In this document: one piece after another, positions 48,645-60,590 of the stretch | Layout of the letters: each line of letters opens with the position of its first letter | How positions within the stretch are numbered: position 1 is the stretch's first letter | Source: Termitomyces sp. T153 | Taxonomy: Eukaryota; Basidiomycota; Agaricomycetes; Agaricales; Lyophyllaceae | Reading direction: 5' to 3' | Assembly: GCA_018296165.2 (NCBI GenBank) | Contig: JACKQL020000027.1 | Location: 124,001-188,000, forward strand | Length of the DNA stretch: 64,000 nt | Notes under the pieces: generated by a model | Database searches by the model: none | The model's input: the letters and a program-made list of their open reading frames with translations, nothing else | What the model was told of the DNA's origin: nothing | Translations under genes and position numbers: made by a program

Positions 48645-49642
48645 TGTCAGGTTCCACTGATGACGGGGGCTCAGTACACTGGTGAGTCCTTACTAGGTAG
48701 ATGTGATGTCCTGCGCTTATAACTGGGCATCTGGAGTTGTAGCGGAGGTGGGGAAGGCTTGCGAGGGGGTCCTAGGGAGAGTGGTCTGAGCAAGTCCTGA
48801 ATGGTGCAGAGGAGTCTAAGACCAGAGGTACTGGTCGTTAGCCCAGGGTGGGTGTCAGGGCTAGTTCGTGGGTGTGCAAATAGATTGCAGGGTAAGTGGA
48901 GGTTTCTTGGGTGATGGGGGTGGGGCCAGAGCTAGATAGGGGATTACCAGGGCTTGATGGGTCCTGGGGCCAAGCAGGGAATGAGGGTTGGAGTTGTCAT
49001 AAGAATGTTCAGGTTGTGGCGCATGTGCAGAGTTTGTACTGACATAGGGAGCAAGAGGAACTTAGAAGAACAAAGGAAATATGTACAGTCAAGATGAGAT
49101 GGAGATGAGATGAGACTGAGGAAAAAGATAGATTCAAAACTTAAAAACAAAAATAGAGATGAGACGAGAGATGAAACATAGGAAACCGGTAAATGTAATA
49201 TCAAGACTAAAGTTCAAGGAGTTATTCTACGACTTATATACTGACTACTGGGTACCCCGGAGGGCAGTGGATATGGTGGTGGGAGCCAATGGAGCTGTGC
49301 GGAGTCGACGGGTGTCAGGTATGATCCAAGGGCAGGCCGTGGCAGTATTCTGATGGGATTAGTTGGGGGCGTGGGCCATTCCGAGGATGTCATGATACCC
49401 CAGAATGGTTTGGGTAGGCTAGGGTAGGGGGTCGGGAACGTATGACGTGGCCAGGAATGGTGGGGGAAGGTTTCAGGAGGAGCATTGATGGCTATGGAGA
49501 GGGTGTTGGAGTTGCTGTTGGAGTTTGCCAGAGAAGCATTGGAGTTATCCAGTGTGGGTGCAAAAGTGTGGGTGGGGTTCAGGGGAGTTAGATGGGAAAT
49601 CAGGAGGAGTTGGGAGCAGTGTCTAGGGAGCGGGTCGTGACA
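48645..49642 (-). repeat. Element B 5' LTR
   Basis: 998 bp. TATATAAG at 49240-49233, predicted RNA start AGTCTTG at 49208. Same ends as the 3' LTR. Followed at 49643 by the duplicated target GGTAG. Confidence 0.95.
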
Positions 49643-49647
49643 GGTAG

Positions 49648-50631
49648 TAGGCAGTAGAGGTGTGCAGCTTCACACCAAATAGTTGGTAGAGCTCTCTGGT
49701 GAAGTTCACTACAAATTGTGGCCCATGGTTGGATATGTAGGCATCAGAGAGGCCATGGAGCTTCCAGACATTTCTCCAGTATAGGTTTGTGGCACCCATG
49801 GCAGAGCAAGTGGTGTGAGTGGGAATGAAGTGTGCTCACTTGCCATACAGGTCCACCACTACCATGGTGGCATTGTAACTGTGGGTGTTGGGAAGCTCCA
49901 CAATGAAGTCTACTGATGCAATGCTCTAGTATTCTAAGAGGATATGGAGGGGATGCAGCTATTCAGTGAGGAGACAGTGTTTGGGCTTGGTCTAGAGACA
50001 GAGATTGCAGGTACTGGTGTAGGACCTAATATACTAGGACATCTGTAGCCACCAATAGTTCCAGGATACCAGCTCTAACATTTTCCATCAGCCAGGATGT
50101 CCAGCAACCCAAGAGTTGTAGTGTTGCTCTACAATCCTCTATCAGAGCTCTGGGATGTTGGGCACATAGATGCAGTTGCAGAAGGTCAGAGGTCTGTCTC
50201 TGAGGGCCTATTCATCCATGTGGACAGACTTGGCACCAGTAGTGCATCCCAACTTCAGTGTCCAGGCCATCTGGGCAACAAGTTCCTCTTGGTGACCATC
50301 TCAATTTCCACATTGGATGTCCTGGAGGATGTCCACCTCCACTCCCTCAATAGCAAGACCTTCCATGGCTCAGAGTGCAAACAATTCAGAGTGGAGGAGC
50401 ACAATGTTGCTATTGTCATCCCCTCTGGTGCCATGGTCTGATCTCTGGGACAGGGCATCTGGCTTCTCCATACTCCAGCCTGGCTTGTGATGCAATGAGA
50501 AATCAAAGTTGGCTAGATAGAGGGACCACTGCACTTGTTGGTGGTTTAGCTTCTTTGCCATCCAAAAATATTTGAAGTTCTTGTGATCTGTCCAAACTTC
50601 AAACTTGTGCTACATGCCCTTCAGGAAGTGC
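49648..50631 (-). pseudogene. Chromovirus 2, piece 2: RNase H end and integrase
   Basis: The minus-strand RNase H end (VWTDHKNFKYF, LNHQQVQWSLYLANFDFSLH, KPDALSQRSD) lies at 50600-50370, then spacer and integrase toward 49648. Element C interrupts the RNase H at 50631. Removing C joins EEWWH in frame to FLKGM. CpG-depleted with stops. Confidence 0.85.
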
Positions 50632-51678
50632 TGTCACAACCCACTCCCACACCTCCAGATCTTCCTTCAGAACACCCTGCCTCCCAGGGGCCTCCTCCAA
50701 CACTTCCCCCAACTCTCTCAACCTATGGCACCCACCTTGGCTAACTCCAACACTTTCCTGGCAAACCCTGACAACCTTCAAGCAAACCCCAGCATATCTC
50801 TTATGGGCCTTTTCAGCTCCCCCTCTCAACCTACAAGGCCCCTGAGCCTTTCTGACACTTCCCCTGGCACAGATGTATGTCACTCAATCACCCCCACAAC
50901 ACACATGACCACTCCAGAGTTCTCTAACAACCATGGGGCAGACCACATTCCTATTAGAATATCACTACAGCTGCCCTCCAATCAGAGCTGACACCTGCCA
51001 GCCTTGCATGGCTCTGACAAGCCCTGCTGTTGCACCCTCAACCCCCAGAGAAGGTCTAGTAGTTAGTATATAAAGATGTAGAGTAGCATTCATTATCTTA
51101 GTCTTGATATTACTTATACTTGATTACTTGTGTCTTGTATTCCTCTCTGCTTCACTTCTATTTCTATTTTTAGTCTCAAATCTATCTCTTTTCTCAGTTC
51201 CATCTTGTCTTGCCTTTGTCTCATCTCGACTGTCTCTGTTTCCCTTTCCATTCCTAAGTTCCTTTCACCTCTAACATCATTACCAACTCCATGCACACAC
51301 TATGAATCTTCAAACATTCTTATGACAACTCCAGACCTTGCTCCATGCTTGGCCCCAAAACCCATCATTCTTGATTGATCCCCCATCAAACTCTGGCTCC
51401 ACTCCATCACTTGCAAAGCCTTTGCTTACCCCACAGCCCATATACTCACTTACAGACTTGTTTTTGATGCCTGCCCAAGCCTGACATTGAATATACTTGG
51501 TCTGAGACTTTCCTGGACCACTCCAGACTTGCTCAGACTGCTTCCCTTAGCCTCCCCTTGCAGGTCCATGTAGTCCACACCAACCCCAGAGCACTAGGTT
51601 ATAAGTGCAGGATATTGTGTCTGCCTAGTAAGGACTTGCCCAGTGTAGCTGAGCCTCTATGGTCAGCTGAACCTGATA
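50632..51678 (+). repeat. Element C 5' LTR
   Basis: 1047 bp, starts TGTCACAACCC and ends ACCTGATA (CA decayed). TATATAAA 51067-51074; AGTCTTGATATTA 51100-51112, 33 nt from the TATA start. Confidence 0.9.
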
Positions 51679-51691
51679 TAATATCAAGACT
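51679..51691 (+). promoter_or_regulatory. Self-complementary primer-binding site of element C
   Basis: TAATATCAAGACT directly follows the LTR. It is exactly complementary to 51100-51112 in the same LTR and to 54985-54997 in the 3' LTR. Confidence 0.75.
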
Positions 51692-51710
51692 CCACCTTAC
51701 TCTGTTCTCA

Positions 51711-52330
51711 ATATATGCATATAACCCCATGTACAACCCTGCCAGCTACCTAACCAACATCTATGGTTGGCCAGTCCCTAAAAATCAGTATGCCCCATTC
51801 TATCCAGGCCCACCTGTGGATCAGTACATTTCTCATCATTGGACCTCAGATTTGAACCAGGCATTCTATGCTCTCTCCATTAGCCAGGAGATACTCCCAG
51901 GCTGGTGCCACCCTCCAACATTCCCCACTGATGGGAACTACTCCTGCATGTACCCTGGAGGATTTCCTAGAGCACCCCTAGCACCCCCCAACCCCACCTA
52001 CTTTCCACTCACTCACTACTATGTGTACCCCATCCCTGCTGTGGCCCCAGCTCCTCCAGAGCACCCAGATAGCTATTCCCCCTCTCAATTGCTATTCCCT
52101 GCTCAAATCCCTCCTTTCTCCAGACAGCAATGAGTTGAAGCTTATATCCAGCAGTGCAACAAACTCCTCCACTCTCTCTGCCTCTCCCCCACAGAGTTTG
52201 CAAGATGTGCTTGCACCCTCCTTGTCAACTTAGACTACTCTGACACCCCAGCAACTTTGGAGGTTTGGGCAGATCATCTCCTCAACTTTCACAAATGCTA
52301 TATGCAAGGGAATCTCCTTGAAGCTAGCCA
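51711..52330 (+). pseudogene. Element C leader ORF
   Basis: Homologue of the B leader ORF, with the start codon changed to ATA. It reads AYNPMYNPASYLTNIYG, YAPFYPGPPVDQY, HYYVYPIPAVAPAPPEH, then after a TGA FARCACTLLVNL and FHKCYMQGNLLEASQ. It ends at the deletion junction near 52330. It retains readable frame over most of its length although CpG is lost. Function unknown. Confidence 0.55.
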
Positions 52331-52629
52331 AACTCTAGGACTTTCATTGATGGCACCCCACCAAGCCCCAGGACCCCCAGGACTAGCAAATACAGATGGC
52401 ATTAGTGGGCATAACTCCCACCTCCAGATTCATTAGGGATTCAACTCCCATAAGTAACCTCTGCATGTTTTCATTTCCTCACCCCTTTATAAAATCTGAA
52501 AACTTAATCATCCAGGCCAGAAGTCCAAGAAATCTGTATAGACATACTATAAGGTACACTATGTTATGAGAATTGGGCCAGCATTGAGTACAAGACAAAT
52601 GAGAGGAACAAAGTCCAGACACCCCCCCC

Positions 52630-54280
52630 CTAGTCCCCCTCCTCTTCCTGAGCTGCCCCTGCTATCCTCCTCACTAGATCCACCTCCATCTGGGCCACCA
52701 CCACTGCCAGAACCTCTGGCTGCCCAGGCCAAGGCTCCCCAACATTAGTAGCCACTTTTCACCAAACTCTGGGGGCTACCACATTCCTCCATCAGTGCCC
52801 TGCCAGCAATCTCCCCATCTGCCTGAAGCCTTGGCCCAACTCCAAGGGCAGACCACTGTGCACTTGCACTAGCCCCTCCTGTATTAACATGTGCACCACC
52901 AACACCCCATCCAGAAGAATGCAATGCTCCTAGACCCAATCTGCTGGGCTTGCATCAGCAAAATTCAAGAAGAATAGGACTTCATAGACTTACACATCAC
53001 CCCCCTATATACTGAGGCTGCCTTGTTGGCCAGCCACTTCTCATGCCACCTTCCTGCCTCTGCTGCTACCCTGACTCCCACTGCCCTAGTGGTCCTGCAT
53101 TGCTCCCCCACCCTCTGCTCCACCCACACATCCAACTAGCCCAGCTGCTCCCACAACCCCTAGACCTCCAATGACCACTCCACAATTCTCTGTGTGACCA
53201 CCTCCAACTCCCACCATGCTATATCCCTATCCCTCCATGCCTCATTGTGTTCCTGCTGGATTCTGTCCCAGTTCTCTCCCATCCTTCAGAGCTTGTCCTC
53301 ATGAGTCTCCAGCATGCCTGTCAATGCCTCTACCTACCAGTGCAGGAGAGTCTCAGAAATCAAAGGAGGCAGCTCAGAAACCCACCCAGACTCTCCCACT
53401 AGAGCGCCCATCCATGGAGAATACATGTGTGGCCCCAGGGAGCCTGCCATTGACTCCCCACCCCACAGCCATTTACTTAGCCCTGCCTCCAGAGAGGGGG
53501 ATACCCACTGCTTACCCTTGTCCCATGCCAAGGCCTCCTCTCTCTGTCCACTCTGTGGGAGTCCCACCTTCATTGTGGATTGCCTCCTACTTCTTCTGCC
53601 CTCCACTTCAGACCCCTAGCCAGACACACTACCCCTGTGCCCCTCAGCCAACTGCCCTGCCACCCATGCCAGATCCCACCCCTGCTCCTCCAACACATAG
53701 GCCACATGCCAACTCAACAAAATTGGGCACTTCTCATATCTTGTTCAACATGGGATACAGACCAAGGTGTTCTAACCAGAACTTGGTGTTAGTGCCTTGA
53801 ACTCACACTGCTTCCCCTAACAAGCACAATCAGCCAAAGTCTAGTGCAATATCATTGACCACTCACTAGGGCCTCCGCCTGACACCACTTGAGGATCAGA
53901 GGACTCTGCATTCACCCCATCACCTCTGCAAACTTCTCTGGAGTCACCTCTGCCTAGGCAGCCTGCAGTGCCTCTAGGATGATCTGTATTTTCCCCAGAC
54001 CAAAATTGAGCCATGAGGAGCACCCTACCAACACTGGCACTAACTGCATAGGAGCTCCACTATGAGATAATGTCCTCAACAGGCCTGCTACTGCTGTGGA
54101 CAACTCTGTTAAGATTAATCAGCAATCCCAGAGTACAGAGAAAACAAAACCATATGCACAACTATAATAGATTGCCTCCACCCACCTGTGGCCATGACAG
54201 AAATCACACTCCTCAGAAAGGGAGGGAGCAGGAGACTCTGACAGGGGTGCTAGTAATGCTGAGTATGAAAAAGAAGACAT
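52630..54280 (-). pseudogene. Antisense accessory ORF of element C
   Basis: Minus strand within the plus-strand element. Start MSSFSYSALLAPLSES at 54280. The second cysteine cluster is kept as CX2CX6C (CIPC*TRYEKC); the first is shortened by two codons. LLSWHVAYVLEEQGW follows, then a basic linker near 53600-53330 (MKVGLPQSGQREEALA, WDKGKQWVSPSLEAG) matching B, and a tail GEPWPGQPEVLAVVVAQME ending at 52630. Multiple stops. Confidence 0.55.
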
Positions 54281-54495
54281 GGCAAAAGTCTGGAGACCCC
54301 AGGGTATGTCTGGCCCTTTTTAATTGATTGGAAAGAAACTCCTGACAAATGGTGGCCATGCTTTAACTTTGCTCCTCATGCTGCTGCCGCTCACTGCAAT
54401 TTGATCAATATTGCTTGTGCTTTGATTCCCATGCCCCTGCTAATCCCCAACTTATGCCCTGTGCCTTGAGGGTCTCAATGCTGAAGGGGCAGTGA

Positions 54496-55563
54496 TATCA
54501 CAACCCACTCCCATACCTCCAGACCTTCTTCAGGACACCCTGCCTCTCTGGGGCCTCCCCCAATGCTTCCTCCAACTCCCCCAACTTATGGCACTCACCC
54601 TGGCTAACTCTAACACTTCTCCAGCAAACCCCAACAACCTCCTGGCAAATTCCAATAACCTCCTGGCAAACCTCATCACATCCCCTGTAGGCCTCCTCAG
54701 CTTCTTCTCTCAACCTATGAGGCTCCCAAGCCTTTCCAACACTTTCCCTGACACAGGTGTATGTCACTCAACCACCCCCACAACATACATGACCACTCCA
54801 GAGTTCTTTAATGACTATGGAGCAGACTGTGTTCCCATCAGAATATTACCATAGCCCACTCTCCAATCAGAGCCAACACTTGCCAACCCCACATGGCTCC
54901 AACAAGCCCCACTATCATGTCCTCAACCCCCAGAGAAGGTCCAGTAGTTAGTATATAAAGACATAGAGTAGCATTTGTTACCTTAGTCTTGATATTACAT
55001 TTACTTGGTTACTTGTGTCTTGTGTTCCTCTCTGTTTTGCCTCTATTTCTATTTTTAGTCTCGAATCTATCTCTTTTCGCAGCTCTGACTTGTCTTGCCT
55101 TTGTCTCATCTCAACTGTCTCTATTTTCCTTTTGATTCTTAAGTTCCTTTCATCTCTGATGTCATTATGAACTCTGTATACATGCTACAAACCTTCAAAC
55201 ATTCTTATGACAACTCCAGACCTCACCCCATGCTTGGCCCCAAAACCCATCATTCTTGATTGATCCCCCATCAAACTCTGGCTCCACTCCCATCACTTGC
55301 AAAGCCTCCACTTACCTGCAGCCTATATACTCACTTATAGACTTGTTTCTGATGCCCACCCAAGCCCAACATTTAATATACTTGGCCTTAGACTTCCCTA
55401 AACCACTCCAGACTTGCTCAGACCACTTCCCTTGGCTTTCCCTTGCAAGTCCCTGTAGTCTGCACCAACCCTGGAGCACTAGGTTATAAGCATAGGATAT
55501 TGCATCTGCCTAGTAAGGACTCACCCAGTGTAGCTGAGCCCCCATAGTCAGCAGAACCTGACA
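54496..55563 (+). repeat. Element C 3' LTR
   Basis: 1068 bp. The first dinucleotide has decayed from TG to TA. It is 21 bp longer than the 5' LTR because of a local duplication of an AACCTCCTGGCAAA-type unit near 54640-54680. TATATAAA 54952-54959; AGTCTTGATATTA 54985-54997. Purine tract TGAAGGGGCAGTGA at 54482-54495. Confidence 0.9.
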
Positions 55564-55568
55564 AGTGC

Positions 55569-56221
55569 CACCACTCTTCAAAGGACTAGATGATAGCTAG
55601 CATCTCCTTGTCATGGATCTTGTAGTTACACTCTATTGCATTTAGGCTCTTGAAGTAAAAGGCCACCAGATGCCACTTCCCATTCTCTGGGAATTGTTGC
55701 AATAGAACAGCTCTAGTGGCAAAGTCAGAGCTGTCAGCTTCCACCTGAAAGGGAGAGTTGTCATCTAGGAAGAGGAGGACTGGTCTAGAGGTCATGGTGC
55801 ACTTGAGAGCATCAAAGGCCATCTGCTCCAGAGGCCCCCAGCTCTAGGCAGTGTCTTTTGCAGTGAGGTCGAATAGAGAGCAGGTATGATGCAAGAAGTC
55901 CTGGTTGAATCTCCAGTAGAAGTTAGTGAAGCCTAGGAAGGCCTGCACCTCCTTCTTGTTCTTGGGCTCCAGCCACTCCACAACACCTGCCACCTTCACT
56001 GGATCCATCTCTGCAGCTCTGTGCAAGATGATCAGCCTGAGATACTCAATCTGGGTCTGTTCAAACTCACACTTCTCCAGTTTGAGATAGAGTTAGTGAT
56101 AGCAGAGGTGTTCCAAGACAAGGCATGTGATTCAGCAGTGCTCCTCCAATGTTTTGGTGTAGATAAGGATGTTGTTAAGGTATATGCACACAATGCCTTT
56201 GGCAATGAGGTCCTGGAAGAT
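55569..56221 (-). pseudogene. Chromovirus 2, piece 3: RT second half and RNase H start
   Basis: Minus strand: DLIAKGIVCIYLNNILIYT (YLDD changed to YLNN, about 56210-56160), a YLRLIILHRAAEMDPVK linker, WLEPKNKKEVQAFLGFTNFY, then RNase H FQVEADSSDFATRAVL to EEWWH. Bounded by element C on the left and the LINE on the right. Joins piece 4 in frame (MMNNIFQDLIAKGI) when the LINE is removed. Confidence 0.9.
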
Positions 56222-56749
56222 TTTTTTTTTTTAAAAAATCCTTTTATAGACTTCAGGCCGGTGCACTTGATGGTCTTTATGTACTCTACATGGTAGCTGG
56301 ATTGTGTACTAGCTGAGACACAGCAAATGAGTAGTCAATGAGCCAACTCATTGCTTCCTGACCCCCTGATGCCCCCAGCACCATTTTTGTCACTTGGTCT
56401 CTTATGGTACTGGACTACATACCCTGTCTTTGCTCCCTTTCACTCTGGTTCTTGTCTGTCTACTTCTGGGGCTCTTGTTTTGTTTGCTTGGCCTCTAGGA
56501 GGGCTTGCATGGCTGGCCTGATCCATGAGTATGGGGCACAGTGGTAGTGGTGAGGCTTGAAGTCCCTGAGTCATGCTCATTCTGGGTTGCTCCACATCCT
56601 ATGTTCTCTGCAGAAAAAGATGGGTCAGTTGGGCTCAAGCTTTTTGAGGTTTTCATAGGTTTAAGTTGTGGTCATCTTCATTCTCCCTCATCTTGACATT
56701 TGTCTTCTGGCCAGTTGTAGTCTTTCTGTAGTCTGTCTGTATTTGCTAG

Positions 56750-59700
56750 CTTGTTATCCATTTCTATGAGATTTATGGGAGAAACCTCACCAAAACTTGC
56801 TGTCAGCCTTTCTGTGTCACTAATATATTGCAGCATTGCTATTATCTCTTCTCATTCACCAAACAGCATCTTCAGGTCCTTCATGCTATTTCCCACCGCC
56901 TCCCACATTGTGTGTCTTTTGTCTTCATATCCTTTGCATTCAATTAGATAGTGTTGCACAGTTTCCCTCGCTTCTTTGCATTTGCTGCAGATGCCCAATT
57001 CCCTCTTCTGTATCCTGTGTAGGTGCCCATTCAGCAGTGCATGGCCAGTGTGAAGCTATACTAGTAGGCTGAATTGGTTCCTTGCTGTTCCTCTCGTGGC
57101 CCCCTTAAAACCTGGAAACAAGTGACTGTCCTCATATGTTTTATTGTAATGATCATACCTGAGTGATTTCTTACATGCTTTTTTCCACCATGCCTTCAGC
57201 TTCTTATTGTGCATCTGCTTCAGGGCCAATAGACTAGTTGGTAGGCCCCCATGCCTTTTTGCCAGGTATGCTGGGAGCTGGTCAGGAGGGTCAGTGAGTC
57301 CTTCTGCTGCTTCCTTTGCCACCTTATCCACCATCTCATTTCCTTCTGCTCTTGAGTGGGCTGCAATCCAGGCTATTGTCAGTTCAAATTCCTTCTGCCC
57401 CTCCTCCTTCCTCACTATTGCTCTCATTGTCCTGTGGGCTATGTCAAAGTGGTAGTGGCTTTGCCATTGCCTGTAGATTACCATTGATTGAATCACCCCT
57501 TGGTTGTCGATTTGCATAGTGGACTTTTGTGGCAGGATCATTTTCTTCAGCAGGTGGAGGCCCAGATTTAGAGCTACTGCCTCAGCCTCAAATGACATGT
57601 TCCTGGTCAGTGGGCCCAGATGGTAACGCAGGATTTTTGGTGTGTTGTTGTCCTTCATAAGGACTGCCACTGCTCCTGCATTGCCTTTGTAGCCTGATCC
57701 ATCTGTGTATATTCTAATCTGTGCCTTGTTGTCCCTGTTGAAGATTAGTGACTCCTCCTTCAGCTCTGCTATTTTGGTTTTGAAGGGCATCATGTATGTA
57801 GGGAGCTGTTGCACCAGCATAATTGTTTCTGTGTCATCTGGCCAGATGTTGTATATGTGTGCCAGATGATGTAGTGGTGAGCAATGACGCATGATGTTGT
57901 GCCAGAGCACCTGCCATAGCAGTCTTTGTAGGGGGTGCCTAGGTGGTACAGCTGCTAGTCTTACCATGTATCTGTGGCATATCTTGTCAAGCAGTAATTC
58001 CACTGGTGGAAGGCCAGTGTGCAGTTCAACTATGTCTGTTGGGCTTGTGTGCATTGCTCCTGTTATCCTGAGTGCAGCCAGCCTCTAAACCAATGCCATC
58101 CTTATTGTGAAACCAGCTGAGCCCTGCTTTCTGTTTGTGCCTTGCTTCTAGTGTATAGGGATATACCATACTTCTGCTGCATAAGTCAGTTTGGGTACCA
58201 CTACTGCATTGTACAGCTGTGCCATAAAATCTGGAGCAAGTCCTGTGGAGGGTCTGGTCAGCCAACAGAACATTAAAGCATATGTCGTAGCTTTTGCAAT
58301 TGCATATTTTGCATGGTTGTTCCACTGCAGTTTATCATCCACCATTATCCCTAGGAACTTGTGTGTTCTTGCTGGTTCAATGTGTTTCCCTTTGAGGTTC
58401 ATGGTTGGTCATGATAGTCGCCTTGTCATTGCTTCTGGAGCCAGTGCCTCCTCCTGCTTCCTGGACATGTGCATGAGCTCAAATTTGCTAGTCTTGAATC
58501 TCAAGTTGTGGTTCTCTGACCACTTGTAGGCCCCCCTCTACCTTGTCATCATCCTCCTCAGCTTTCTATTTGTTTCCTCAAAGTTTTCCCTAGATGTCAC
58601 CAGCACAGCATCATCAACAAAGCCTAGAGCTAGTTCTTGCTTGCTCTTTGCTACTTCAAGTAGGTCAGCATTGTAGAATAGATATAATATCATGGAAATC
58701 AGGTCCCCCTGTCCTATACCATTGAGGATGTTGATCCATAGTAATGTGTAATCATTGAATCTCATCTTTGTTTGTCTGCCTGTGAGTAGTCTCCCCACAA
58801 ACCTGACATAATCTTTGGGGACTCTTTGCTTCTGCATGTTGTGTAGCAGATTGGCCTGCACAGCATTTGGAAAAGCCCCCTCAATGTCTAGGAACAAAGC
58901 TGATACCACCCTTCCTTGTCTCCACTTGTGCTTGATCCAATGGGTTAGCAGTTGTAGTGAGTTGGAGGTGGTGCAGCCTGGGCATCCTCCAAACTGGGTG
59001 TTAGGCAATAGGTTGTGTTTCTCCATTATGTGTGTAAGGTCTTCTGCTACAATCACAGTTAGTACCTTCACTATTGTGTTAAGTAATGCTATCAGGTGGT
59101 AGGCTTTCAGTGTGTCATTTTGTGGGTTTTCTCAGGATTACCATTATGCTTTCCCTCCAGGGGGGGTAGTATGTTTCCAGTGTGAAGACTGCCTAGAAGA
59201 GGTGGAGTAGGTGCTCTATGATGACTGGAAGGGCCTTCTTAAGGACTATGTTGGGTATTCCATTGTTGCCACAGGCCTTGTATGAGCTGAGGTTTGCTAC
59301 ATTACATTGGATCTGCTCCTTTGTGATTGGTCCACTCATTGGGTGCTGCCTTGAGTACCCTTGGGTTCTTGGTGTTATTGCTTTGGCTAGAGGGGGCGGG
59401 AATAGTGTTGTTGACAGCAGGTTGCACTTCTCATTGTTCATTGTTGCCTTCCTTGCGATGCCATCAGTGTTCTTGTATCTGAGTGTTGGTATTCTTGTCT
59501 GCCCCCTGTCCTCTGTCAGCTTAGATATATATTTGTTCACTATCCATAGATTGTGTTTTGTTACTTCACTCAAGAAAGCCTCCCAGTGTTTTGTTTGAGC
59601 CTTCTGCATCTCGTCTGCATACCTCCACTGTTCAGCCTTGAGTTCCTCTTCTATCAAAAAGTCATCTATTGCCCTGTGTCTATGTGCAATTTCACTTAGC

Positions 59701-60590
59701 TTGTTCATCATCTTTCTCAACTCATTTGACCTCCATCTCTTTGTGTGTTTTGAGGGTCTTGTAAGGGGGACTTTCAACTCTATTGTGTCCTGTAGAGCCT
59801 TGGTGAGCCAACTTGCCCGGTCCAGGAACTCAGCTTCCATTTGCAGAGGTTGCACCTTTGGGAAAGCTTCATCTCCTATCCTTATCTCAAGCTCCTCTGT
59901 GAAGTCATCTCAGTCCATTGCTCGGAAGTTCCTTGTTGGCTCCAGTTTCCTCTTCCACATAGGCAGGTCAATTACTGTAAGGATGGGGACATGGTCCATA
60001 CACAGGCCCTGGTTCCTGGGTGAAGCCTCACATCTGATAACCAGGTTCTCTAAAGTACTGCTACTGAATATATTGTCCAGTCTGGTCCAGTTCCCAGTTC
60101 TTCTGGCCCTCAGAGTGTTGACTCCCCATGGGAGCAGCATGGCCATGTTGTAGTCGGCAGTCAGTGCTATAATTACCTGTGCTGCTTTGTCTGCTGCTGA
60201 TATGAACAGGTGCCCATTTCTTTTGTGGTCCCATAGGGGATGGTGTCTGTTGAAATTCCCAGCCCATATCATGTGGTCATCCTCACCCCTGGTGAGATAG
60301 TCCTGATTGCATGTGATGTAGCCTTGCAACACATCCGTGCTGTCATCATTTTTGCAATTGTTGTAGACATTGAAGATTGACACCTTCCCAAAGCTGCCTG
60401 TGAGCTGCACTGCTGACATGTCTGCTGAGTCCAGGATGGTTAGCTGGTGCTATGCATTTGTGTCTAGCTGTCTGTTTATTAATATTATTGATCTAGTGCA
60501 TGTACTATTAGTTAAATATGATGTGGGGTATATTACTTGCTAAGCTGAGCTTGCTCTGGTATTATTCAATTTGTTGAGGTAAGGTTCTTA
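56750..60590 (-). pseudogene. LINE ORF2: endonuclease, RT, RNase H, C-terminal zinc region
   Basis: Minus strand. The endonuclease core continues from 60590 (MIWAGNFNRHHPLWDH near 60270; SSTLENLVIR; CMDHVPILTVID). RT: ALFLDIEGAFPNAV (near 58900), IGQGDLISMILYLFYNADLL (IGQGSPLSP changed), GFVDDAVLV (near 58615). RNase H1 in the 58054-57056 frame: IYTDGSGYKGNAGAVAVL, MSFEAEAVALNLGL, MQIDNQG, AWIAAHSRAEGNE. C-terminal ICSKCKEARETVQHYLIECKGY near 57000-56950 is the CCHC-type tail common in this clade. Stops near 59910, 59190, 59072, 58537, 58403 and 58147 break it. The RT YxDD-equivalent and RNase H acidic residues remain. Confidence 0.85.

Larger units (their letters stand above)
37435..49642 (-). 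mobile_element. Element B: complete Ty3/gypsy chromovirus with identical-length LTRs
   Basis: 12,208 bp including a later solo LTR. The LTRs (37435-38432 and 48645-49642) are both 998 bp with TGTCA...TGACA ends, and a 5-bp target duplication GGTAG lies at 37430-37434 and 49643-49647. Order on the minus strand: 5' LTR, self-complementary primer site, leader ORF, gag, duplicated protease, RT, RNase H, integrase, chromodomain; then an antisense accessory gene, polypurine tract and 3' LTR. All ORFs carry stops, so it is non-autonomous now. Confidence 0.95.
50632..55563 (+). mobile_element. Element C: gag-pol-deleted LTR element of the A/B family
   Basis: 4932 bp, plus strand, with a perfect 5-bp duplication AGTGC at 50627-50631 and 55564-55568. 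It has two LTRs, a primer site, a leader ORF and the antisense accessory ORF. Relative to B, a deletion of about 7.4 kb joins the leader ORF to the post-pol region near 52330. It therefore cannot encode its own replication proteins and needed a helper. Confidence 0.95.
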
